Below are positions 52,799 to 62,034 of a stretch of 64,000 nt of DNA, piece after piece. This DNA comes from UBA5072 sp041737175 (GTDB taxonomy: Bacteria > Bacteroidota > Bacteroidia > Bacteroidales > UBA10428), in assembly GCA_041737175.1 (NCBI GenBank), contig JBGSSF010000005.1:1-64000 (forward strand). Direction: 5' to 3'. Made by a program: the position numbers and the translations under genes. The first letter of the stretch is position 1; each line of letters opens with the position of its first letter. A model generated the notes under the pieces. The model was not told where the DNA came from. It was given only the letters and a program-made list of their open reading frames with translations, and ran no database searches.

Positions 52799-55700
52799 TT
52801 ATAGTGTGAGATGAAGTCCGAAAATGAATTGCCTGGCGTTGGGATAGTTCCCGTAATCGATGCCAAAGCTCAGGTCACTGCCGCCAAGTTCCGGATCAAG
52901 CCCGGAGTATCGGGTGATCGTGAAAAGATTTACAGCCTGCAGGTATATCCTTAAGGATTGCATATTGACCTTTTGGATGACATTTCGCGGCAGGGTGTAA
53001 CCGATCTGCAGGCTTTTCATCCTGAGATAGGAACCATCTTCTATGTAATAGTCGCAAATTTGCGTATTCGTGGAGAAATTCGACCTATTGGAAGCCTTGG
53101 GCACGGTGGCACCGGTTTTTCCTTCGGTCCAGCTGTTGTACAGGAGATCGTGACTCTTTTGTCCCTGAAAGGAAGGCCAGAAATCGGTCCACCATTTGTT
53201 GTAATTGAAGATATCATTGCCCTTTGAACCGTAAATGAAGGCGGAAAGATCAAAATTCCTGAACGACAGGGCAAGGTGCAGTCCGTAAGTGAACTTCGGA
53301 CTGGGATTTCCGATAAACACCCTGTCCCGGGGATTAATCCCCTGCCCGCCCCAGTATGTGGAGGTGTCGATGTTCGCAAACCTGAAAGATCCCGGCTCGG
53401 CACCATCCTGTGATGGAGCATTCTCTATTTCACCCGGTGATTGGAAAAGCCCCTGAACCTGGTAACCATAGAATGCCGACAAGGGATGTCCTGCAGCGTT
53501 TCTTGCGATATCCCCGATCCTTGAACTTCCTGCATCGAAGAATTCCATCCCATCGGCGATCTTGTCTATTTCATTGCGATAGGTTGTCAGTATAAAACTG
53601 CCATTGAATCGCAGATCTCCCCATGATTTGTAATAGTTAAGTTCCAGATCAACACCTGAATTGCGCATGGATGCAATATTGACAAAGGGTTGCTCAGCAG
53701 TGCCCGCCGTTCCGGGAAGGGCCGGATTGAACAGCAGGTCCTGTGAATTCTTCCGGTACCAGTCGAATGTTATTCCCAGTGAGTTATTCAAAAATCGTGC
53801 GTCAAATCCAATGTTTGTTATTTTCGTATTTTCCCATTTTATGTCAGGATTGCCAATACGGCTAGGATAGAATCCCGTTACGGATGAATTCCCTGTGCCG
53901 CTCAAATCATAAAAGGATGCCGCAGGATTGCCTCCAAAAGTCAGGAAAGCATTCATGGGGGAAAGGGAAAACTGGTTGCCCAGTATTCCATATGATCCCC
54001 TGATCTTCAGATCATTGACCCACTGAACCTTTTGAAAAAACGATTCCTGGCTGATGCGCCATCCCGCCGAGAACGCGGGGAAAATGCCAAAACGGTTATC
54101 TCTGCCGAACCGCGAACAACCATCGCGGCGAATGGTTGCGCTGAACAGGTATTTGTCCCCGAATCCGTAATCAGCTTTCGCAAACAGGGAAGATACCTTG
54201 GTGGGTGTAAAGTAGTTTGAATTTGCGGCCGAAATGGCCGAACCATTCGATAGGGTGCGAAAATCCACAGCATCGGAAAAGTATCCGCTGCGTGTGGCGG
54301 ATAAATCCCGTCCAATGCCGTATTTTAAGGCTTCCATGCCTGCAACAGCCTGTATGTTATGCTTACCGAAACTCCTGTTAAAAGTCAGCTGATTGGTCCA
54401 TACCCAGTCATTGCCATAATAAGCGCTTTCATTTAATGTTGCAATAGATCTGTTTTCGGAGTTTTCGTAGGTTGCAGACTGGTAGGTTACCCCATACCCG
54501 TTATTCCAGGTTCCCCCAATGGTGGACCTGAAATTCAGTCCGTTCAACAGCATGATGTCCACGTATCCGCTTCCGATCAGCCGGATATCATGGTAGGTGT
54601 TATCCTTTGCCCTGGTCAGGTCGGCATATGCATTGCTATTATTGCCCAATCTGGGTGCAATTCCTGTTCCTCCGTACTCACCGGGGATAAAATTATGGGA
54701 ATACCCGCTGATGGGTACGGTAATTACGACCGGTATTATGGGCTGCGACCGGTAGGGTCCCATGTGGATCGGACTGCCTTCCGACAGATTGGGAACGCTG
54801 AGTTTCGACCGGTAGGAAAGGGAAACATTTTCACCGATATGCACCCGGTTCTTCAGGAGTGACCATGCCGAATTGAACCGGGCATTGTATTGTTCGGCAT
54901 GGGTGTGGAGGATGATGCCATTCTGTCTGAAATATCCCAACCCCGCATAGAACCTTGACTTTTCAGTCTGTCCGGAAAAAGTAAGGTCATGTTTTTGAAT
55001 CCCAGCCTTGTCGGTGATCACATCATACCAGTCGGTATTGGCAGCCCAGGACGGCAGGGTAGGTTCGGGATTTGTTGAAAGCCCGTATAACGGATGTGTT
55101 TCCACGGTTCCGTCATTTTCATAAACCAGCCACTGCAGATCAGCGTATTCCTGCGTATTGAGCAAGTCCTTGGCAGGTCCATCACCCGGCAACTGGACGC
55201 CGGTATACATAGTATATCCCACCTGGATATCCTTTTGTCCCAGCCGGGTGGTAATAACGATCACACCATTGGACGCCCTGGATCCGTATTCCGCAGCTGC
55301 GCCGGCATCCTTCAGCACGCACAGGGATTCAATGTCATTCGGATTCAAGGAGGAGATGTCCTGGGTGGGCACTCCGTCCACAACATACAGGGGATCATTA
55401 TTCCCGAATGAGGCAAATCCCCGTATACGCACCTTTGAAGTGGCACCCGGCAGACCCGATCCGGTTACGGTAACGCCGGATAACCTTCCCTGCAGCTGGC
55501 CGGTGACGTTACCCGATGGTATGACCGCCAGTCTTTCCGGATCTGCAATTCCGACCGATCCGGTTATATTGTCCACTGCCTGGGATGTATAACCGGTAAC
55601 CCGTACAACCCTGTCGTCGATCATTTCCTCTGAAAGGACAATTTCAATCACTGATTGCATACCAACAGCAATTTGCTGCCTGGCATAACCTACGTATAAA

Positions 55701-55933
55701 AATACCAGCACGGTTTTAGGGTCATTCACTTTGATTGAATAAGCCCCGTTCACATCGGTAACAACTCCTTCTGATGATCCTTTGATTACAATATTTACAC
55801 CGGGCAAAGGCTCCCCGCTTTCTGAAGTTACAGTACCGGTAATGGTCCTTTCCTGGGCATATCCCATGCCTATCGAAAGAGCCATGCTGAGAAAGATCAA
55901 CGCAAAGCGTTGCAAGCCTTTGAAAATATGCAT
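52799..55933 (-). CDS. SusC/RagA-family TonB-linked outer-membrane transporter (pair 1)
   Basis: Starting at MHIFKGLQRFALIFLSM gives 1044 residues; a TTG two codons earlier is less likely. Signal peptide, carboxypeptidase-like domain (TITGTVTSESGEPLPGVNI), plug with RIRGFASFGNNDPLYVVDGVP (the SusC signature) and a large barrel ending QFIFGLHLTL are present. It imports large ligands using TonB/ExbBD energy. It is first gene of a susC-susD-fkp run. The pattern DRVVRVTGYTSQ replaces the more usual VVVGYG-type TonB box. Confidence 0.96.
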   Translation of the reverse strand: MHIFKGLQRFALIFLSMALSIGMGYAQERTITGTVTSESGEPLPGVNIVIKGSSEGVVTDVNGAYSIKVNDPKTVLVFLYVGYARQQIAVGMQSVIEIVLSEEMIDDRVVRVTGYTSQAVDNITGSVGIADPERLAVIPSGNVTGQLQGRLSGVTVTGSGLPGATSKVRIRGFASFGNNDPLYVVDGVPTQDISSLNPNDIESLCVLKDAGAAAEYGSRASNGVIVITTRLGQKDIQVGYTMYTGVQLPGDGPAKDLLNTQEYADLQWLVYENDGTVETHPLYGLSTNPEPTLPSWAANTDWYDVITDKAGIQKHDLTFSGQTEKSRFYAGLGYFRQNGIILHTHAEQYNARFNSAWSLLKNRVHIGENVSLSYRSKLSVPNLSEGSPIHMGPYRSQPIIPVVITVPISGYSHNFIPGEYGGTGIAPRLGNNSNAYADLTRAKDNTYHDIRLIGSGYVDIMLLNGLNFRSTIGGTWNNGYGVTYQSATYENSENRSIATLNESAYYGNDWVWTNQLTFNRSFGKHNIQAVAGMEALKYGIGRDLSATRSGYFSDAVDFRTLSNGSAISAANSNYFTPTKVSSLFAKADYGFGDKYLFSATIRRDGCSRFGRDNRFGIFPAFSAGWRISQESFFQKVQWVNDLKIRGSYGILGNQFSLSPMNAFLTFGGNPAASFYDLSGTGNSSVTGFYPSRIGNPDIKWENTKITNIGFDARFLNNSLGITFDWYRKNSQDLLFNPALPGTAGTAEQPFVNIASMRNSGVDLELNYYKSWGDLRFNGSFILTTYRNEIDKIADGMEFFDAGSSRIGDIARNAAGHPLSAFYGYQVQGLFQSPGEIENAPSQDGAEPGSFRFANIDTSTYWGGQGINPRDRVFIGNPSPKFTYGLHLALSFRNFDLSAFIYGSKGNDIFNYNKWWTDFWPSFQGQKSHDLLYNSWTEGKTGATVPKASNRSNFSTNTQICDYYIEDGSYLRMKSLQIGYTLPRNVIQKVNMQSLRIYLQAVNLFTITRYSGLDPELGGSDLSFGIDYGNYPNARQFIFGLHLTL

Positions 55934-56133
55934 AGCCAAAATTTTAAGAAATCACTTGTTATACGGGAATTTCCAAATTTCATCTCAACCAGTTAACCAC
56001 TGTTCTCTCTATAGATATCCCGGCGGGATACCGGTACCGATGGAACTCCCATTTTCCAAATCAGATAACCTGTCAGAAAGATACAAATAATTTTCCATTT
56101 TTTGTTCTAATTTTAGGGCAACGCTGAACGTAT
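55934..56133. other. Divergent gap between susC and the small lipoprotein gene
   Basis: About 200 bp of AT-rich DNA. A TATCTTTC box on the minus strand (around 56080) and TAATTTTA on the plus strand (around 56110) are weak promoter candidates. I see no operator, RNA gene or repeat. Confidence 0.35.
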
Positions 56134-56661
56134 ATGAGAGCTCATTTTTTTATTATCCTGCTGGCAGGAATCGGATCTGCCTGTTCACAACATTCCGGAA
56201 CCAAAGAGAGTGAAATCGCCTCTAAAAATAATATCACCCGTCAGTCCATTGACCTGGCCGAAAACTATGTCAGAACCCAGTTAAAGGAAGCACAGAAAAT
56301 TGCATCAGGAAATGGTGTAATTACTTTGAGTGATCGACAAAATATGTTCATTATTGATCCCGGACTCATCTTCCTGGGACCTGTTGATGAGGATACAATA
56401 CAGGATGTCATTGTATCGGTGGCCGCTTTCGAGGGACAAAGCCAGGTCGTGACAAGGCATCTGATCCTGCTGAGCACAAGCGGTAAGCTGACGCTGACGC
56501 AGGTTGTGGAATCCGATATGGAGATCCTGTTTATAAAAAACGGGGTGATCACTGCCGACGTACCCACACATTCACGCACCTCCCCATTGTTTAACTGTTC
56601 AGAGTGCAGGGATGTGGTGAATTACAGGTTGCAGGGCGGGGAGTTGGTGGAGGTAGAATAG
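56134..56661 (+). CDS. Small putative lipoprotein of unknown function
   Basis: The 175-residue protein has a signal-like start (MRAHFFIILLAGIGSACSQ) with Cys at about 18 as a plausible lipidation site. The mature part has mixed alpha/beta features, including TLSDRQNMFIIDPGLIFLG and a C-terminal CSECRDVV with two close cysteines. I recognise no family. It stands alone between divergent susC and a hairpin cluster. A CxxC-like pair (NCSEC) could bind metal or form a disulfide. Confidence 0.7.
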   Translation: MRAHFFIILLAGIGSACSQHSGTKESEIASKNNITRQSIDLAENYVRTQLKEAQKIASGNGVITLSDRQNMFIIDPGLIFLGPVDEDTIQDVIVSVAAFEGQSQVVTRHLILLSTSGKLTLTQVVESDMEILFIKNGVITADVPTHSRTSPLFNCSECRDVVNYRLQGGELVEVE

Positions 56662-56670
56662 ATCATTGTT

Positions 56671-56847
56671 ACCATAATGTCGCCCCTACGGGGCTTTATA
56701 ATTGTCATGTAATGATATTTCTCTACCATAATATCGCCCCTCTGGGGCTGGACTATTTATATTTCACAGATATAAAGCCCCGTAGGGGCGGTATTATGGT
56801 AGAATTATTGTTATGATGAATATCTGCAAAGCCCCGTAGGGGCGACA
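56671..56847. repeat. Cluster of four GCCCCTACGGGGC palindromic repeats
   Basis: Two copies on the plus strand (56671-56700 and about 56724-56750) and two inverted (about 56771-56802 and 56828-56847). The 30-nt consensus starts TACCATAAT and contains the palindromic core GCCCCTACGGGGC followed by TTTATA. Copies 1 and 3 are inverted and match at 28 of 30 positions, so a long hairpin is possible. Confidence 0.9.
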
Positions 56848-56882
56848 TAGCGGGCTAAATTTTTCTTCCCCAATCCACTTCC

Positions 56883-59800
56883 TTATTTATTCCCCTTCCG
56901 TTTCATCTCAAACACCCCAACCTTCGCCCGGTTGAAACCGGCCACCACAATCAGTGAGGAATCCGAGTCAAAGTCAAGCAGCGACTCCACCATGCCGTGA
57001 AGCAGTAATCCGCTCTGTGCAGGGGTCAGAACGTCAAACGTCTGGCTTTTGCCCTTGCTCAATAATACAAAACCTTTGCTGGCATCATAATACCCGGTGG
57101 ATACATCATAGGTATAATCGTTGCCTCCCAGCAGAACATCGGGAAATTTGTCATTATTCAGGTCGCGGACGATCATCTTTTTAACCGGAGATACCTGCAA
57201 AGCCCTGGGCAATTTCTCCCATCTCAGCACGCCCTTGTCATTCCAAATTACATAATTCGATGTGGTATTGACATGCAGCTTAAAATCCATTCTTTTCATA
57301 ATGCTTTCATCCATCATTTCATTAAAACCGGTATGGCTGAAAGTTTTGTAATCTTTAAACAGCTTTTGAAACATATTGGATTGAGAAATGAGCTCATCGA
57401 TATAATTGACCGGATATTCCGTCATCACGCCTTGCTGATCCTCCCAATAAGCTGTTGTCAGCGGATCAATATTACCGTCCATTTCCAGGTCAATGGCATA
57501 CAGGTTCATCGGATACTGGTCGCTCAGGGTGAACCGGTGATTGTCGCCAAGATTTCCCGCGATATAATCGTCGTCGCCATCCTGGTCAAAGTCACCTGCG
57601 GCGATCGAATACCATATCCCGTGCTGACCTTCCAATGCAGGGATATTTTCATACACGAGTTTCTTTCCATCTGCGTTCTTCATCATTACAAGGGAATTCC
57701 ATTCCCTGACCACCAGGAGATCTTCCCACCCGTCCTTGTCATAATCAGTCCATACTGCATCGGTCACCATGCCCAGGTTAATGCGTGAAGCGGAATCCAC
57801 GGCAAGTGAACCCTTGTTGTTCAGGATGAGCCAGGAATGGTTGGCGTAAGGGAACATCCCCTTTTTCACACGCGAACCCACAAAGAGATCGATATCTCCG
57901 TCATGATCAAAATCGCAGGGCCTGATCACGGAAGCCGGGAATTGTGGTATGGGCAACGGCGTTCTTTCAAAGGATCCGTTTTCGTTTTTGTACAAATAAT
58001 GCTGGTATTCGCTCTCATCCTTGTTTTCATATCCTCCTGCCAGGGCAACCACATCATTATCTCCGTCCCCATCTATATCCATGATGGCCAAATCAGCTTC
58101 TGAGAATTCCTTTTGTGTAGTCAACCCTTTGAATATTGCTTCTTCAAACCCTTTGCCCTTTCTGACAAATGCTTTTGTCGGCAGGGTATTGGTTGAGCCA
58201 ATGATCAGATCCTCAAGGCCATCGCCATTCAGATCGCCTTTGGCCATGATGGGACCGATCTGTGAAAATTTATGCGGAATGATATATTGATTCAAGTAGA
58301 AATCCACAAAGTCCGTCTGTTCATGCACATAATTGAGTAGGTCATCTTGCCTGATGAACATTAACGTATTGGCCTGTTCAGTCTTTGCTTTCGGTCCGGA
58401 TTTGTTTTCATCTATTTCAATGATGCGGTTCGCCTGTATATTGCGTAATACGGTAACATAACCGCTTGCAGGCCAGGTGACCTTAACGGAATCCACGAGT
58501 ACTTCGCCGGAGAGGCCAAAGTGTACCATCGGATCAACGGAAGAGGCATATCCCCGGGTTAAAAAGTGCTCGGCAAACTGATACCCGCCTTTGCTCCACA
58601 ATTCAACCCTGGCTCCCAGGGCCATGGTGTTGCCTGTTTTTCCTTTCAACCTGATTCTTATATAACTTGATTTTTTCTTTGACCTCTCCATGGTATTATT
58701 CCTGAGCACAAAGGCCTTGTCATTGATATTATTGGCAATATAATCCAGATCACCGTCATTGTCGAGATCCACAAAGGAAGCCCCGTAGGAATAGGAGGGA
58801 ATATCCGGCAACCAATCACTCCTTCTGGTAAAACTAAGTTCACCTGTATTCTCAAAAGCAAGATTGGTGACTTTGATGGCAGGGGCATAGTCAATAATTT
58901 CCTGATCATCCAGCAGGGATCCATGGAAGTCCGCTTTGTATTTTGTCCAGTCTTTGTCGGTCATGTCTTTCGGAAAACCATTGGCGACAAGCAGATCTTT
59001 GTCTCCATCATTGTCATAATCGGCGAACAAAGGCGACCAGCTCCATTCTGTATTGTATATGCCGCTCACCAATTGACCCACCTCTCTGAAAGGGATCAGT
59101 TCGCCGTTGATCAATCCGTTATTCAGGTGGAGCATATTCCTCAATAGCTGGTGTTCAAAACCGTATTTGTAATCATTGGTATAGAAGCGGTAATTGAACC
59201 CGTTGATCGTCTGTCGTTTTTTGGCATACGATTCCGGTAGCATATCCATGGTGTAAATATCCGGGAATCCGTCATTGTTCAGATCGGCCATATCATTCCC
59301 CATGGAGGATTTTGTCTGGTACGACAAATATTTTGCGATTTCATTCCGGAAGGTGCCGTCACCCTGGTTAATGTACAACAGATCATTGGAAATGAAATCA
59401 TTGGATATATAGATGTCCGGGTAACCATCCTTATTTACGTCGCCCAGCGCAAGGCCCAGTCCGAATCCTTCATACACGATACCTGCCTCGATGGTCACAT
59501 CGGTGAAGGTATTGTCGCCATTGTTCCGGAAAAGCTTGTCATTGTTGAGTGCGGTTCCATCGATAACTTTCGGACGGTAAGAGGTATTCATTCGTGAATT
59601 TACGGTATTGTTCAAAATATACAGATCAAGGTCACCATCGCGGTCATAATCAAAAAAAGCAGCATTCACCGATTGTCCGTTATAAGCAATTCCGTATTGC
59701 CCGGCCATTTCGGCAAAAAGCGGATCAGTATTATCTTTGGTTCCCTGGTTGACCCATAATCTATTCTTGCATTTCTGCGGGTCTTTGTCTTTTGTTGAGG

Positions 59801-60176
59801 TCAGGTAAACATCAAGCCAGCCATCGCTGTTGATGTCCACCATTGTTACGCCGCTGTACCACTGATTATTAGAGAGTCCCTCAAAATTTGCCGTGATATC
59901 CCTGAATTTGAAATCTCCTGAATTCAAATATACCCTGGAAGAAACCTGGTTCCCGGCAAAAACGAGATCCGGCAATCCGTCATTGTTCAGGTCACCGATA
60001 CCGACCCCTGCTCCGTTATAAATATATTCATAGGTCAGCACGTTAAAGCTGTCGGATTCCGTGATGGTGTTTTGAAAGTCAACGCCGGTTTTTTTTGCAT
60101 CCAATAATTGAAATCGCGGTGACCTGGAGCAGGACATGAACAGTCCGATAGTCAGGAGCAACAGAACATTCCTCAT
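56883..60176 (-). CDS. VCBS/FG-GAP repeat lipoprotein with ASPIC/UnbV domain
   Basis: The 1097-residue lipoprotein (signal LLLLTIGLFMSC) consists of many beta-propeller units with Ca-binding-like DxDxDG cores, for example DLNNDGLPDLVFAG, DYDRDGDLDLYIL and DFDHDGDIDLFVG. An ASPIC/UnbV domain lies near residues 500-590 (ALGARVELWSKGGYQFAEH). This CRTAC1-type architecture is often found beside SusCD pairs in Bacteroidota, and its role is unknown, perhaps binding or adhesion. It lies downstream of susD2, after a terminator. Confidence 0.93.
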   Translation of the reverse strand: MRNVLLLLTIGLFMSCSRSPRFQLLDAKKTGVDFQNTITESDSFNVLTYEYIYNGAGVGIGDLNNDGLPDLVFAGNQVSSRVYLNSGDFKFRDITANFEGLSNNQWYSGVTMVDINSDGWLDVYLTSTKDKDPQKCKNRLWVNQGTKDNTDPLFAEMAGQYGIAYNGQSVNAAFFDYDRDGDLDLYILNNTVNSRMNTSYRPKVIDGTALNNDKLFRNNGDNTFTDVTIEAGIVYEGFGLGLALGDVNKDGYPDIYISNDFISNDLLYINQGDGTFRNEIAKYLSYQTKSSMGNDMADLNNDGFPDIYTMDMLPESYAKKRQTINGFNYRFYTNDYKYGFEHQLLRNMLHLNNGLINGELIPFREVGQLVSGIYNTEWSWSPLFADYDNDGDKDLLVANGFPKDMTDKDWTKYKADFHGSLLDDQEIIDYAPAIKVTNLAFENTGELSFTRRSDWLPDIPSYSYGASFVDLDNDGDLDYIANNINDKAFVLRNNTMERSKKKSSYIRIRLKGKTGNTMALGARVELWSKGGYQFAEHFLTRGYASSVDPMVHFGLSGEVLVDSVKVTWPASGYVTVLRNIQANRIIEIDENKSGPKAKTEQANTLMFIRQDDLLNYVHEQTDFVDFYLNQYIIPHKFSQIGPIMAKGDLNGDGLEDLIIGSTNTLPTKAFVRKGKGFEEAIFKGLTTQKEFSEADLAIMDIDGDGDNDVVALAGGYENKDESEYQHYLYKNENGSFERTPLPIPQFPASVIRPCDFDHDGDIDLFVGSRVKKGMFPYANHSWLILNNKGSLAVDSASRINLGMVTDAVWTDYDKDGWEDLLVVREWNSLVMMKNADGKKLVYENIPALEGQHGIWYSIAAGDFDQDGDDDYIAGNLGDNHRFTLSDQYPMNLYAIDLEMDGNIDPLTTAYWEDQQGVMTEYPVNYIDELISQSNMFQKLFKDYKTFSHTGFNEMMDESIMKRMDFKLHVNTTSNYVIWNDKGVLRWEKLPRALQVSPVKKMIVRDLNNDKFPDVLLGGNDYTYDVSTGYYDASKGFVLLSKGKSQTFDVLTPAQSGLLLHGMVESLLDFDSDSSLIVVAGFNRAKVGVFEMKRKGNK

Positions 60177-60216
60177 AGCGCAGAAAAAAAGTTTATTTTC
60201 AGTTCTGCATAATTAC

Positions 60217-60254
60217 AAAAAAAAAGTGGACTACCCGAAGGTAAGTCCACTTTT
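60217..60254 (-). terminator. Terminator of the susC2-susD2 operon
   Basis: On the minus strand AAAAGTGGACT-TACC pairs with GGTAGTCCACTTTT around a TTCG tetraloop (one bulged T), followed by a T run. It lies about 20 bp after the susD2 stop and 40 bp before the VCBS start. Confidence 0.92.
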
Positions 60255-60274
60255 GAATGAATTAAAAGCAAGTG

Positions 60275-62017
60275 TTATCTGTTCTGTTGCAGAATTCCGT
60301 TGCTGAGGTCAATCTGACGCTGAGGAACCGGGAAGGTCATATCATCTTCGGTGATCTCTGCACCCGCGTACATTGATCTGGCACCCCAGGCTGTTGTTTT
60401 TTCATAGGTAAGCACCCTGTTCAGTTCGGTTACGGTAATTCCCCAACGGTTCAGGTCGAACCAGCGGTGGCCTTCCATAGCAAGTTCAAGTTTCCTTTCC
60501 ATGCGGAGGGCAAGCCTTGCGTTGGCCTGGCTATCAAAAGGATAAGCAGATGCTGAAGGATACTCCTCGATCACATAATTGGCAGCGTCTGCAGTACCAT
60601 CGACTGTTCTCACAAAACCGTCAGGATTTGCAGCCCTAGCGCGAACCAGGTTGATATTGGCAAATGCACCGGGGAGGTCATTGGTTTCAATCTGGCATTC
60701 GGCAAGTAACAAAAGTACATCAGCGTACCGGATCATGCGATATCCGTTGGCGGTATATCCCGAGGTCCAGTTACCAACCTCTGTATAGGTACCTTCCTGT
60801 GATTTTTTGTAAACCTGTTTCTTGGTGGATGTCCAGGGACCTGCATAGGATTGGTCACGGATCCAGTCGGAACCGGTTACGGGGCCCCAATCCCAGAAAG
60901 GAATACCCCTGCGGCCAATGGTCCAGTCGAGACGCGGGTCAAGTTCACCTGCGTCGGGTGTGAAAGCATCGGCAGGAATCAATCCCTGGTCATTCTTCAC
61001 AGGATCGAGGTTGTAGGAATAGTCCAGTAAAGGCAACCCGTCAACTGTTCTGAATGAGTTGACCATTTCCTGGGTTCCCTGGAAAAATCCGCAGCAACCA
61101 CCCGGTGAGCCGCCGCCACCTTTGTAAGGGAAGTTCAGCACTTCACCATATCCGCCGTTGGCTCCACCGGAATTATCATTTACGGAATACTGAACGGTGT
61201 AAACTGCTTCAATACCATTCCGGTTGGGGATATCAAAAACTTCACCAAATGTTGCAGCCAATCCGATGGCAGCGCCGTTGGGCTTTTTACCATTGGTCTT
61301 CACATCCTGAAGCAGGGTCAAAGCGCCTGCATAATCCTGATTCATCTGCATCAAGGCTTTTGCCACTAGCACCTGGCATACGGTTTTGTTGAATTTACCA
61401 ACAGCGCCCATATCCTGCGGCAAAGTTAAACCTTCCTGAAGGTCAGCGAGTATCCTGGCCCTTACATCTTCGGTATTGGTAACAGTAGCCGGATCGGTGG
61501 TTTCATCCATATAGGGGATCATTTTAAACAATCTCCATGCTTCAAAATGATACCATCCGCGCAGAGCCCTGGCCTGTTTCATAAACAGGTCTGCCTGTTC
61601 CTGTGTGATATTTCCAGCGCCCAATGCTTCGTTGATTACCATGATCGTGCTGTTGCACCTGGAAATAGCATCGTATACCTGTCTCCATTTATTGCCGATA
61701 TACTCATTGGTAGAAGTTTCGGTAAAGGACTGGAGTGGATTGATGGGCGGCTGGTCATTGGCATCCGTTCCCTTGTTTGCCACCATGCCCCTGATATCGC
61801 CATACACCCAGTTGGAAGCAGCTGTGCCCCATCCCCAGGCTCCTGGATTACCGTCAAGCATAGCATATGACCCAATCAGAAGAGCATCGATACCTTTTTC
61901 AGTCGCTAACACCCCCTGATCCAGACTCCCCTTCGGCTTGATGTTGAGGAATTCCTCATTGCAAGCGCCAATGATGCCGAAGAGAGCGAGGAATAGAAAT
62001 ATATGTCTCTTTTTCAT
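60275..62017 (-). CDS. SusD/RagB-family outer-membrane lipoprotein (pair 2)
   Basis: The 580-residue lipoprotein (lipobox around GIIGAC) is closely similar along its whole length to the SusD at 51039-52781 and has the same number of residues. Shared segments include ANGYRMIRYADVLLLLAE, KGGGGSPGGCCGF and EGHRWFDLNRWGITV. It is a recent paralogue, so both pairs probably capture related ligands. It follows susC2 by 17 bp. Confidence 0.95.
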   Translation of the reverse strand: MKKRHIFLFLALFGIIGACNEEFLNIKPKGSLDQGVLATEKGIDALLIGSYAMLDGNPGAWGWGTAASNWVYGDIRGMVANKGTDANDQPPINPLQSFTETSTNEYIGNKWRQVYDAISRCNSTIMVINEALGAGNITQEQADLFMKQARALRGWYHFEAWRLFKMIPYMDETTDPATVTNTEDVRARILADLQEGLTLPQDMGAVGKFNKTVCQVLVAKALMQMNQDYAGALTLLQDVKTNGKKPNGAAIGLAATFGEVFDIPNRNGIEAVYTVQYSVNDNSGGANGGYGEVLNFPYKGGGGSPGGCCGFFQGTQEMVNSFRTVDGLPLLDYSYNLDPVKNDQGLIPADAFTPDAGELDPRLDWTIGRRGIPFWDWGPVTGSDWIRDQSYAGPWTSTKKQVYKKSQEGTYTEVGNWTSGYTANGYRMIRYADVLLLLAECQIETNDLPGAFANINLVRARAANPDGFVRTVDGTADAANYVIEEYPSASAYPFDSQANARLALRMERKLELAMEGHRWFDLNRWGITVTELNRVLTYEKTTAWGARSMYAGAEITEDDMTFPVPQRQIDLSNGILQQNR

Positions 62018-62034
62018 GTTATAGTAATTTTTAA

